64,000 nucleotides of DNA, taken from assembly GCA_965198855.1 (NCBI GenBank), contig CBDAPZ010000001.1, positions 2,418,001-2,482,000 on the forward strand. Reading direction: 5' to 3'. The notes under the pieces were generated by a model, which had not been told where the DNA came from, made no database searches, and was given only the letters and a program-made list of their open reading frames with translations. Source of the DNA: BOG-908 sp965198855 (GTDB taxonomy: Bacteria > Pseudomonadota > Alphaproteobacteria > Acetobacterales > Acetobacteraceae). The stretch's first letter is position 1. Every line of letters begins with the position of its first letter. Positions 34,471 to 41,768 of this stretch are shown piece by piece. A program made the translations under genes and the position numbers.

Positions 34471-35352
34471 ATGTCGACGCACCTGGCGGTTGTGACCCCC
34501 TGCCTCCCGGCCCACCCTATTTTTCGCATGGCGACACCTTGGCCGGATGGCCGCGAAACGGATCGTTTGGGCAAGGGCGACGCTGTCCATTTTCGCCAAG
34601 GCAGTGCGATCTATAGTGATGGCGACGTAGCCAACATTTTCTTCAAGGTGGTTTCCGGCGTTGTTCGCACGTGCAAATTCCTGAAGGAAGGCCGATGTCA
34701 GATCGACGCCTTCCTTATGGCAGGCGACGTGTTCGGGATGGACGCTTCGGCGCATTACAACTTCTCTGCCGAAGCGGTGAGTGATTGTTCGCTGATGTCT
34801 TACCGCCGCGGCTTGGCTGAGACCATTGCTGGGAATACCGGCATTTCCGAGCAGATGCTTTCTTGTGCGATGCATAGCGTCGCGCGTGCGCAAGCTCATG
34901 CGCTCTTTCTCGGGCGCAGAAGTGCGAGCGAGAAAGTCGCGGCGTTTCTGTTGGATTGGGCGAAACGCTCTGCCAGTGGTCGAGACATCGTCTTATCGAT
35001 GACGCGCGAAGATATCGCGGATTATCTTGGGCTTACCATCGAGACAGTCTCTCGTACCTTGTTACAGCTGAAACGCCAAAAGGCGATCGTGATCGTATCT
35101 TCCCGCAAGATCTCCGTTTCAAATCTGACGGCACTTAGATCAAGTGCCGCCAACCCCTACTATTCCGCACTAAGCCGCAAGCCTCCTCCGCAGCAGCACA
35201 CCAGAACGGACCGTGCGAATGCCTTGGCCAGGGCGGCTTCGGCTTCCTCCATGCCGTCGAACGACATCAACAACTCGCCCGCGCGCAGGTCGTTCGCGAC
35301 ACGCACAACGACCCACTTCTGGTGGCGCGTGAGACCGGGCTCAACACGGTAG
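34471..35352 (+). CDS. FNR/FixK-like Crp family transcriptional regulator
   Basis: A 293-residue regulator. ATG 34471 follows GAGGAG. The cNMP-type sensor domain spans ~20-140 (FRQGSAIYSDGDVANIFFKV, MAGDVFGMDASAHYNFSAEA) and the winged helix is MTREDIADYLGLTIETVSRT. No N-terminal FNR cysteine cluster is evident, so it is nearer FixK. FixK proteins normally end soon after LTALRSSA; here ~60 more low-complexity residues follow, antisense to a minus-strand small gene, so the true end may have been lost by mutation. Likely targets are microaerobic respiration genes. Confidence 0.8.
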   Translation: MSTHLAVVTPCLPAHPIFRMATPWPDGRETDRLGKGDAVHFRQGSAIYSDGDVANIFFKVVSGVVRTCKFLKEGRCQIDAFLMAGDVFGMDASAHYNFSAEAVSDCSLMSYRRGLAETIAGNTGISEQMLSCAMHSVARAQAHALFLGRRSASEKVAAFLLDWAKRSASGRDIVLSMTREDIADYLGLTIETVSRTLLQLKRQKAIVIVSSRKISVSNLTALRSSAANPYYSALSRKPPPQQHTRTDRANALARAASASSMPSNDINNSPARRSFATRTTTHFWWRVRPGSTR

Positions 35353-35363
35353 GTGCACATCAC
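35160..35363 (-). CDS. Small hypothetical protein antisense to the FixK-like tail
   Basis: A 67-residue frame beginning MMCTYRVEPGLTRHQKWVVV and continuing DLRAGELLMSFDGMEEAEAA, a compact alpha/beta pattern typical of small orphan proteins. It overlaps the last ~190 bases of the FixK-like frame on the other strand. The composition looks more protein-like than the FixK tail. Function unknown. Confidence 0.4.
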   Translation of the reverse strand: MMCTYRVEPGLTRHQKWVVVRVANDLRAGELLMSFDGMEEAEAALAKAFARSVLVCCCGGGLRLSAE

Positions 35364-35373
35364 TGCCAGACGT

Positions 35374-35574
35374 TCAAGCTAACGATCCTCGGCTAGAGAA
35401 ACCACCAATATGAGCGATCCTATCCTGGCCGTTCCAAGCCTTAGCGCTGCCGCACGCGTCAGTTATCATCCCTCGCGCTCGCTCACGCGACTCGTGATCG
35501 CTCTCGCAGGCAATATCCATAGCTGCGCCGCGCACGTTGTAGCCGTCAAACATACGAACTCGATAAATGCTCAT
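35374..35574 (-). CDS. Small hypothetical protein
   Basis: A 66-residue frame, MSIYRVRMFDGYNVRGAAMD, then ACESDHESRERARGMITD and GQDRIAHIGGF. It resembles small single-domain proteins seen in many alphaproteobacteria that begin with a Y-R-(hydrophobic) strand and end near a W-x-G-x-R-I pattern. It lies just upstream of the 35363 gene on the same strand. Function unknown. Confidence 0.5.
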   Translation of the reverse strand: MSIYRVRMFDGYNVRGAAMDIACESDHESRERARGMITDACGSAKAWNGQDRIAHIGGFSSRGSLA

Positions 35575-36051
35575 AGTGTTTATTGTTCCGGCTTACGTGG
35601 CGATGAGCGTATGTATGTAGCTCAGCAACCAACGACGGCGCGCACGAAAAGTTGCGACTCGGCGTTACAGTAACACCGTGTAATACAACCTGCGGTTACA
35701 TAGCGTTCAGGGCTGATTGGACTTCAGAAAGTATCTTTAAAACAAAGGGATGCGGTTGAGGTTACGAGACAGGCAATTTTGTCACTATCCTATGCGACAG
35801 AGAAGATGGCTCACCTCATCAGATGACGGACAAGTGGCTGCTACGGATGACGGCAGTTGGAGCCTCCTTATGAGCGGCATTCGTAAGACCATCTGATGGC
35901 CAGACGTAGTTGTGACCGCAAAACAGAAGTTTTGATCGCGAAAGCACGTCGACGCTGCATCCGAATTTCGCTGAGCCCCGTTTCGTGCATGGCAGCACGC
36001 ATGTTGCCCGCTGGGCGATTGTGTCCGGCTGATGAATCTAGGGGCAACGTC
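35575..36051. other. Non-coding stretch before the ferritin-like gene
   Basis: No convincing gene is seen. The sequence is lower in GC than its surroundings and probably holds the promoters of the small minus-strand gene and the ferritin-like gene. I found no repeat or RNA structure. Confidence 0.45.
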
Positions 36052-36942
36052 ATGCTTTCAAATGAAGACACAGGGAACGGCACGAACCGTCGCAGTCTGC
36101 TGCGGAATGTGGGCTTGGGTGCCGCGGCACTTGGCGGCCTGACCATTGGGCTTCCGAAACTGGCGCAGGCACAGACCGCCGACGAAGATGTGGCAATTCT
36201 GAATTTCGCCCTGAATCTCGAATATCTCGAAGCAGAGTTCTACCTCATGGCCGTGCGTGGCCATGGGCTGACGGGTGCCGACAGCACTGGGACAGGCGGC
36301 AATCCCGGCTACGTCAATGGCGGCGGTCTGGTGAATTTCAGCAGCAAATACGTCAAGGCGTATGCAGCTGAAATTGCCAATGACGAATTGAACCATGTGC
36401 GGTTCCTGCGGTCCGCTTTGGGCAGCATGGCTGTCGCGCGGCCTGCAATCGACCTGAACCAGAGTTTTACGACCCTCGCGCGTGCGGCCGGCGTTGTCGG
36501 GCCCAATGCCGAGTTCAATCCCTTTGTAAACGACGAAACCTTCCTTCTCGGCGCATTCATCTTCGAGGATGTCGGTGTCACCGCCTATAATGGTGCAGGC
36601 GCTGCTATCACCAACAAGACCTACCTGACCGCGGCAACCAGCATTCTGGCTGTTGAAGCCTATCATGCATCATTGGTGCGGCTATTGCTGTCGCAGATGA
36701 ACATGCAGGCTTCTGCGAACAAAATCAGCGCATTGCGTGCGGCTTTGTCGTCCGCGATCGTGAGCGGTGCAGGCGATGACGAAGGGATCACTACCAGCGG
36801 AAAGATCACGCTGGTTCCAACCGACGTCAATTCACTCGCATATGCCCGCACACCGGACCAGGTTTTGAACATCGTCTATGGCGGCGGTGCCAGCAGCGGC
36901 TACCTGTTCTTCCCCAACAAAATGAACGGCACGATCAGCTAA
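36052..36942 (+). CDS. Tat-exported ferritin-like domain protein
   Basis: A 296-residue protein with a twin-arginine signal (TNRRSLLRNVGLGAAALGGL, ending near AQA). The mature part is a ferritin_2-type four-helix bundle, with FALNLEYLEAEFYLMAVRGH, EIANDELNHVRFLRSALGSM and ILAVEAYHASLVRLL providing E-xx-H-like metal ligands. Related proteins occur in desiccation/stress contexts and in the periplasm of alphaproteobacteria. The start at 36052 fits the Tat signal; the upstream open frame is not coding. A hairpin follows the stop. Confidence 0.88.
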   Translation: MLSNEDTGNGTNRRSLLRNVGLGAAALGGLTIGLPKLAQAQTADEDVAILNFALNLEYLEAEFYLMAVRGHGLTGADSTGTGGNPGYVNGGGLVNFSSKYVKAYAAEIANDELNHVRFLRSALGSMAVARPAIDLNQSFTTLARAAGVVGPNAEFNPFVNDETFLLGAFIFEDVGVTAYNGAGAAITNKTYLTAATSILAVEAYHASLVRLLLSQMNMQASANKISALRAALSSAIVSGAGDDEGITTSGKITLVPTDVNSLAYARTPDQVLNIVYGGGASSGYLFFPNKMNGTIS

Positions 36943-36949
36943 CACAGAC

Positions 36950-36972
36950 AGGGCTGGCTAAACGCCAGCCCT
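36950..36972 (+). terminator. Hairpin after the ferritin-like gene
   Basis: AGGGCTGGC (36950-36958) and GCCAGCCCT (36964-36972) form a perfect nine-pair stem eight bases after the stop. The T-run is poor. Confidence 0.65.
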
Positions 36973-36996
36973 GAATGTCTGGTAGTGAAGCACGCA

Positions 36997-37066
36997 GCCG
37001 GATAAAACCGCGACCGCGAGCCAGAGTATTTTGCTTCTTTTCTTCAGAAAAGAAGATCTTCCTTCA
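36997..37066 (-). repeat. CTTCTTTT-type repeat, inverted orientation
   Basis: Inverted copy: GCCGGATAAAACCGCGACCG then TTTTGCTTCTTTTCTTCAG and AAAAGAAGATCTTCCTT, ending at the FAH gene 3' end. Confidence 0.8.
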
Positions 37067-37993
37067 TCTCAACGTAAAAGAAAGCTCTCCAAGCCCCTCA
37101 ACACTGGAAACGACCTCATCGCCCGCCCTCAACCAGCGCCGTTCCTCCGGCGGTTTCTTCTCGCCGAAAATGACGCCCTGCGGTGTGCCCGTGAACATGA
37201 TGTCGCCCGGCTTGAGCGTCATGATGCTGGAACAGTATGCGATCAGCTTGCGGCAGTTGAAGATCATGTCCCGCGTTGTCCAGTCTTGCCGCATTTCGCC
37301 ATTGACCCGCGTGCGCAGCCGAAGATTGTTTGGGTCCGGAACACGGTCGCTTGTCACCAGCCACGGGCCGAGAGGTGCAAAGCCGTCCGACCACTTGCCG
37401 GCGCCGAACTGTGTCGTGGCTGTCTGGCGTGTTCTTGCCGATATGTCGTTGCCTGTTGCGTATCCAGCGACGAAGCTAAACGCGTCGGCCTCGGAGACAT
37501 TCTTGCAGGTTTGGCCGAATACGATGACGAGTTCAGTCTCGAAGTCAAAGCGGTCATCGATCTGTGTCGGCAAGGAGATACTGCCGCGATGATGGCTCAA
37601 CGCGTTTCGATACTTGCTGAACAGCGGGGGTTCCTTCGGGATGGGCGTGCCAGTTTCCTCCGCATGTTCGCGATAGTTGAAGCCGACGCAGATGATTTTT
37701 TCAGGCCTTGTAACCAGAGGCGCAAACCCGACCGCATCAAACGGGGTCACCGAACGCGCCCCCGGCTTCAGCGCCGCTTGGTCCAGCACCGCTCTAACTT
37801 GGGCGCCCAAGCCGTTTTGAAGCAGGTCATCGACATCACGCGGTGCAGACAGGCCAAGTGCGTCAGCCGTCTTGGGGATATCGAGCACACCCTCGTCGAC
37901 TTCTACGCCAAGGCTCAAGCCTTTTTCGGTGTGAAGGTTGGCTAGACGTAAGCCGAGTCGTGCGATGGCGGTGAAATCCGTGGCTGACGGCAT
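37064..37993 (-). CDS. Fumarylacetoacetate hydrolase family protein
   Basis: A 309-residue FAH-fold enzyme. KIICVGFNYREHAEETG opens the catalytic domain, FDFETELVIVFGQ carries the metal-binding E..E pair, GYATGNDISAR the Asp, and LKPGDIMFTGTPQGV the closing motif. Family members cleave C-C bonds in beta-diketo acids or decarboxylate/isomerise dicarboxylates in aromatic catabolism. It stands alone, so the substrate is not known. Confidence 0.92.
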   Translation of the reverse strand: MPSATDFTAIARLGLRLANLHTEKGLSLGVEVDEGVLDIPKTADALGLSAPRDVDDLLQNGLGAQVRAVLDQAALKPGARSVTPFDAVGFAPLVTRPEKIICVGFNYREHAEETGTPIPKEPPLFSKYRNALSHHRGSISLPTQIDDRFDFETELVIVFGQTCKNVSEADAFSFVAGYATGNDISARTRQTATTQFGAGKWSDGFAPLGPWLVTSDRVPDPNNLRLRTRVNGEMRQDWTTRDMIFNCRKLIAYCSSIMTLKPGDIMFTGTPQGVIFGEKKPPEERRWLRAGDEVVSSVEGLGELSFTLR

Positions 37994-38016
37994 TTGTCGA
38001 GGTTCCTAGATAAGGC

Positions 38017-38085
38017 AGGAAAGGTCTTCTTTTCTGAAGAAAAGAAGCAAAAGACTTTTATGTCGCTGTCGCGGCATTGTCGTGC
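38017..38085 (+). repeat. CTTCTTTT-type repeat with GTCGCGGCATTGTC tail
   Basis: Copy upstream of the FAH gene on the plus strand, with core CTTCTTTTCTGAAGAAAAGAAG and AAAAGACTTTTATGTCGCTG. Confidence 0.8.
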
Positions 38086-38095
38086 ATGGTGCGCC

Positions 38096-38696
38096 TTAGC
38101 CTGCCTTCCCATCATCACCAAGTTTCACCTTGCTTCCATCGGAAATATCCGCCGGTAGATTCATCAGCAAGTTCCCGTCGCCCGTAAGCCTACCGCGCAG
38201 TTCGGTGAAAGTGCCGAAAGAGCGGTAGATGTTGATGGGAACGGACTTCACCGTGTCAGCCTTCCGCACCACCAGAACATGCAACCCAGTCTGGTCGAAC
38301 ACCATGGCTTCGTCAGGGATCACCACACCAGGATCCTTGCGCGGCACGTGGAAGGTGACGTTTGCCAACAACCCGGACCGCCGTGTGCTATCCTGATTCG
38401 GCACATCCACCTCCGCCAGCAGCGTACGTGCGTCTTAATACAAGCTTACGGACGATCGCGCGATCTTACCGTGGAACACACGCCCCGGAACCTCCGGCAC
38501 GCTCACATCCGGCGTTGGGCAGAACATCCTTCGGCAGGACGATGCAGGCGCCCATGCCGCCGAGCACGATCAGACCTGCGAGTACGTAGAAACTGATCAG
38601 AATTCCAGCCCGAATTTGACCAAGCCGACGCAAAGCCCTTCTGATGGCATCAGGCGTGACGCGGCTGGGGTTGTCGGTTTCCCGGGTGTTAAATGA
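38096..38696 (-). pseudogene. Broken RND efflux periplasmic adaptor
   Basis: Fragments of a HlyD/MFP-type adaptor in order: an N-terminal cytoplasmic and membrane part (IRRALRRLGQIRAGILISFY, VLAGLIVLGGMGACIVLP), then in another frame VPEVPGRVFHGKIARSSVSL with a TAA, then DARTLLAEVDVPNQDS and the C-terminal barrel (VIPDEAMVFDQTGLHVLVV) to 38096. The lipoyl and coiled-coil middle is missing. At least one deletion, one frame change and one stop are present, so it is clearly dead. No RND pump gene is adjacent. Confidence 0.8.
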
Positions 38697-38778
38697 TGGA
38701 AGATGGGGGGAGTAGAAGCCTGCCCCGCAAACCCCCCGGCACTTTTTGACGTTGTCGCTGAAGCAGTGGGAGTTCGGC

Positions 38779-39072
38779 ATGGCTAAGGGATATTGGGTGG
38801 TGTGTTATCGATCGGTGTCCAAGCCGGACACCTTGGCGGCCTATGCCAAGCTCTCGGCGGCAGCTGCAGTGGCTGCCGGTGGACGCATCTTGGTGAGAGG
38901 CCCTACGGCGGAGGTGCTCGAGGGAGGCCTGATGCAGCGTACCGTCGTCGTTGAGTTCGAAAGTCTTGCGGCTGCCAAAGCCGCCTATGAAAGCCCCGCC
39001 TACCAACACGCCCTAGATGTGCTGGATGGAGGCGCCGACCGAGACTTCCGCCTGTGCGTATCCCCCTCGTAA
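38779..39072 (+). CDS. DUF1330 family protein
   Basis: A 97-residue dimeric alpha-beta barrel-type protein starting MAKGYWVVCYRSVSKPDTLA, with GGRILVRGPTAEVLEGG and VVVEFESLAAAKAAYESPAY, all DUF1330 hallmarks. The function of the family is not established. ATG 38779 fits the family start. Confidence 0.9.
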   Translation: MAKGYWVVCYRSVSKPDTLAAYAKLSAAAAVAAGGRILVRGPTAEVLEGGLMQRTVVVEFESLAAAKAAYESPAYQHALDVLDGGADRDFRLCVSPS

Positions 39073-39090
39073 ACGCGCGACATCCAATAA

Positions 39091-39129
39091 AGGTCTTGTG
39101 TTTCTTTTCTTCAGAAAAGAAGACCTTGC
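39091..39129 (-). repeat. CTTCTTTT-type repeat, inverted orientation
   Basis: Short inverted copy (TTTCTTTTCTTCAGAAAAGA followed by AGACCTT) between the DUF1330 and DUF3008 genes. Confidence 0.75.
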
Positions 39130-39208
39130 TGTCCCCTATATCAAGCCAGTGCAACCCTGCACTCAACCGGCGCATCTCACCAAAAGCATGTCCGCTGGAG
39201 TGTCGACC

Positions 39209-39394
39209 ATGCCCGCAAAATCCGCAGCACAACACAAGGCCGCCGGCGCAGCGATTTCAGCCAAGCGCGGCGACACGCCCAAGGCTAGGTTAAAGGGAGC
39301 ATCACGCTCCATGGAGTCCTCCATGTCCGCGACGCAATTGGAAGAAATGGCGTCGGCGACACAAAAGTGTATGCCACAGCATAAGCAGGGTTGA
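39209..39394 (+). CDS. DUF3008 family small basic protein
   Basis: A 61-residue protein, MPAKSAAQHKAAGAAISAKR, then LKGASRSMESSM and LEEMASATQKCMPQH. This is the DUF3008 pattern, common as several copies in alphaproteobacterial genomes and sometimes stress-induced. ATG 39209 was chosen over the ATG at 39188 to match the family start. Confidence 0.85.
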   Translation: MPAKSAAQHKAAGAAISAKRGDTPKARLKGASRSMESSMSATQLEEMASATQKCMPQHKQG

Positions 39395-39485
39395 GCCCGC
39401 GCTGCGGGGATGAACGGTAGCCGATGAGAAGACGGAGACCTATTTTGAGCCAATCCCTAAACCAGCCGATCCGCTTTGAAGCAAC

Positions 39486-39836
39486 ATGGAGCATACCGAA
39501 GCGTTACGCGAGGCCGTTATCGAGTATTTCGGCAATCAGGGTGCCGAATGGGAGCTGCGGGTGCAGCTCAACACCGATTTGGAAAAAATGCCGATCGAAG
39601 ATTCTTCTGTTGCCTGCTCGGAAGATGAGAGCCCGTATGTGACGATCGGCCGTATCACAGCGTCGCCGCAGAATTCATGGAGCGCCAAGGGCATTGCCGC
39701 CATTGAGGAGGGTGGGTCGTTCAGCCCTTGGCATGGGCTCGCAGCGCATCGTCCTTGGGCGGCGTCAATCGCGCGCGCAAATCGACACACCGACATTCGG
39801 CACTGTTCCGCGGCAGCCATAAGGTTGCCCGCTGAG
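39486..39836 (+). pseudogene. C-terminal fragment of a catalase-family (SrpA-like) protein
   Basis: The frame from 39486 carries WELRVQLNTDLEKMPIEDSS, DESPYVTIGRITASPQNSW and FSPWHGLAAHRP, the C-terminal part of catalase-like heme proteins. It then shifts frame by one base (CATCGTCCTTGG) and continues as LGGVNRARKSTHRHSALFRG to a TGA at 39834. The N-terminal heme domain is absent, so this is a remnant. Confidence 0.75.
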
Positions 39837-39912
39837 CGAAGCGAGGGCGGAACCGAAGCCGCAGGACAAGATAGTAGCATACCCGACGCCAGCCTGATCG
39901 TCACGCTGGCGG

Positions 39913-40452
39913 TCAATGCTGGCCGCCGGCCTTTCGATACGCCTTTTCTGCGGCATCCACCGCAGCCTCGGCTTTTTCTCTTTTGTCCACATAAGACGCC
40001 TGCGCGGAGGCAAGCTTCGCTTCGAGTATATCGGCCTCGCGCCGCAACTCGGCCTCTTCCGCCATGCGTTGTGCGTTCAGCTTCTTCAAAGCGTCTGTCG
40101 CAGCGTCGAGCTTTGAACGGTCGGCCGGTAGCCGTTTCGGTTTAGGCTTTGCCTCTGCCTCTGCGGGTTTGGGCGCTGGTGCTTGGGGAACATCCGGCAG
40201 ACGCGCTGGCTCTTGGGCAAACGGATCTGCGGATCCGACGGCACGACGTAACAGCGTTTCAGGGTTCTGCAAAGCGGCCTTAATCGCTGCAGCATCGGTT
40301 GCGATCCGTGCCTGTCCGTTGGCGAACAGGTTCTGATGGGTTCCCCATATACGCAGCGCAGCAGCCTGGCTCGTAACGGCGACCACGGTGTCGTAGAAGC
40401 CAAGCTGCGCCTGAAAGACCTTCAACTTGCGCCCCGGCGAATTCGCCACCAA
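39913..40452 (-). CDS. TolA-annotated-type coiled-coil protein
   Basis: About 179 residues from TTG 40452 (or GTG 40449), which follow GGAG at a good distance; the frame is open to 40572, but that part is antisense to the Met-Pro gene start. The N-terminal ~70 residues (KLKVFQAQLGFYDTVVAVTS, AAALRIWGTHQNLF, LLRRAVGSADPF) match a small alphaproteobacterial family often labelled TolA-like. A Pro/Lys-rich linker leads into a long Ala/Glu/Lys coiled coil. Role unknown. Confidence 0.6.
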   Translation of the reverse strand: MVANSPGRKLKVFQAQLGFYDTVVAVTSQAAALRIWGTHQNLFANGQARIATDAAAIKAALQNPETLLRRAVGSADPFAQEPARLPDVPQAPAPKPAEAEAKPKPKRLPADRSKLDAATDALKKLNAQRMAEEAELRREADILEAKLASAQASYVDKREKAEAAVDAAEKAYRKAGGQH

Positions 40453-40534
40453 TGCATCTCCGTTTAATCTGCCGAGCAGGAACGCGTAGATGGCGCTAAC
40501 GTTGGCACCATTCTCAATCGCGAAGGAACGAACG

Positions 40535-40843
40535 ATGGAACCTATGAAGCCCATGACGCCGATGAAGCCCATGGAACCGATGAAACCAATGGATTTCGGC
40601 CCTGCATGGTGGCCTGAAGATCTAGGCCAGCCGAATTCGAGCGGTGCGCAGAATGGCGTGCGCTACGCGTATTTCGGCGGAACGCATCGGCTTGCCATCG
40701 AGCGGGACGGCGTGCTGGAAATCTATGATAGCGGCGATCACCAGATCAACGGCGTCTCGCAGCAGCAATCTCAGGGCCAATCGCTCGCCTTCACCAGCCA
40801 GGATGGCAACGTGAACATCGAATCGCTGAAGAAGATCAAGTAG
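40535..40843 (+). CDS. Met-Pro-repeat protein with SQDG C-terminal domain
   Basis: A 102-residue protein starting with a run of MEPMKPMTPMKPMEPMKPM, encoded by degenerate 12-base DNA repeats. A compact domain follows: FGPAWWPEDLGQPNSSGAQN, YAYFGGTHRLAIERDGVLEI, YDSGDHQINGVSQQQ, FTSQDG. I recall similar Met-Pro-repeat proteins in alphaproteobacteria, with unknown function. AAGGA precedes ATG 40535. The repeats could bind copper or another soft metal, which is speculation. It is divergent from, and close to, the TolA-like gene. Confidence 0.75.
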   Translation: MEPMKPMTPMKPMEPMKPMDFGPAWWPEDLGQPNSSGAQNGVRYAYFGGTHRLAIERDGVLEIYDSGDHQINGVSQQQSQGQSLAFTSQDGNVNIESLKKIK

Positions 40844-40903
40844 AACCGCCGTGTTGCAGTGACCCCAGGCAGTTGATGTGCCTGGGGCAATTCTGCCACT
40901 GCC

Positions 40904-41245
40904 TTATTGGGAGATCGAGGCGATCACGGCACGATCATCTGCGTTTGCAGTCTGCGCATCGAGCTGTGCTTTGGCATCGGCTATGGCGCGGCCGAAGCAT
41001 TCCGAATAACCCGACGAGGTCAGTGCATCGCCCTGAGTTACTTGGCCGCAAACCTGGTTCGCGGCGACGGCGATACGGTGGCGCAACGTCGCTTGGTCAG
41101 CCTGCTTGCTGGCGTTCAGCCCAGTTGTCGAAACGACTGCACTCTGGGCGTCATTGCTCGGCTGTGCCGCGGAGGCAGCCGCAGGCACGGCGATCGCTGC
41201 TACGACGGCGAGGGCGGACAGGAAGCGGGTGGTGAAGAAGGTCAT
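40904..41245 (-). CDS. UrcA family secreted protein
   Basis: A 113-residue protein from ATG 41245, chosen for the GGAG seven bases upstream and the clean signal peptide (FLSALAVVAAIAVPAAASA). The mature part has the UrcA pattern: LRHRIAVAANQVCG, GYSECFGRAIADA, with two cysteines. UrcA proteins are small periplasmic or secreted proteins of unknown function. Confidence 0.85.
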   Translation of the reverse strand: MTFFTTRFLSALAVVAAIAVPAAASAAQPSNDAQSAVVSTTGLNASKQADQATLRHRIAVAANQVCGQVTQGDALTSSGYSECFGRAIADAKAQLDAQTANADDRAVIASISQ

Positions 41246-41768
41246 GGTTTGCTCCATTAAAAGCGATGTTTCGGCGGCTATTCGCATGCGGGCTGTGCGC
41301 CGATAGCCACCTGTCACAGCGATTGCAGAGAGCGTGCCAGTTTATAACCGATTGAAATTACACCGTAAATCTTTCTAGGTTGACCAAATAAGTCGAGTTT
41401 ATGAACCCAGAGGCCATTAGATGGCGTAAGTAGCCATAGAGCGATCAAAGGTTCCTTTGCGTCCAGCTTTTCCTTCGCCGATGGCCTGGGAACAGATATT
41501 CTTCATCGCCGAACGGTGGTTCCGTCGAACGTGGCAGGAGGCAGGACCATGCGATGGAACGAGGCATCCCCCAACCTGCGGAGGATTTCCTGGTCGCGCG
41601 CGCGTTCACCTACGATGTAGAAATATCGCCGACCCTCTCTGGCCAATCCAAGGTTCTCAGCAGAGGCCCCCTTGGCCGCGGAGGCACCCCATAGGAGGAT
41701 AAAACCGCAACAGCGCCCCAATAGTCTTTTGCTTCTTTTCTTCAGAAAAGATGTTCTTTCTTACATTA
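41246..41768. other. Mostly non-coding stretch between UrcA and ABC-F genes
   Basis: The only frame of note is minus 41503-41721 (72 residues, GRRYFYIVGERARDQEILRR), whose C-terminal part looks protein-like but matches nothing I know; it may be a gene fragment. A CTTCTTTT-type repeat lies at 41697-41765. Otherwise nothing is seen. Confidence 0.4.
41697..41765 (-). repeat. CTTCTTTT-type repeat, inverted orientation
   Basis: Inverted copy with GGATAAAACCGCAACAGCG and AGTCTTTTGCTTCTTTTCTT, just after the ABC-F stop. Confidence 0.8.

Noticed and set aside
35410..35673. 87-residue plus-strand frame
   Set aside because: Antisense to the more protein-like small gene at 35374-35574 and with no ribosome site.
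40535..40600. Short direct repeats resembling a repeat array
   Set aside because: They are in-frame codon repeats for Met-Pro, not a CRISPR array; there are no spacers.
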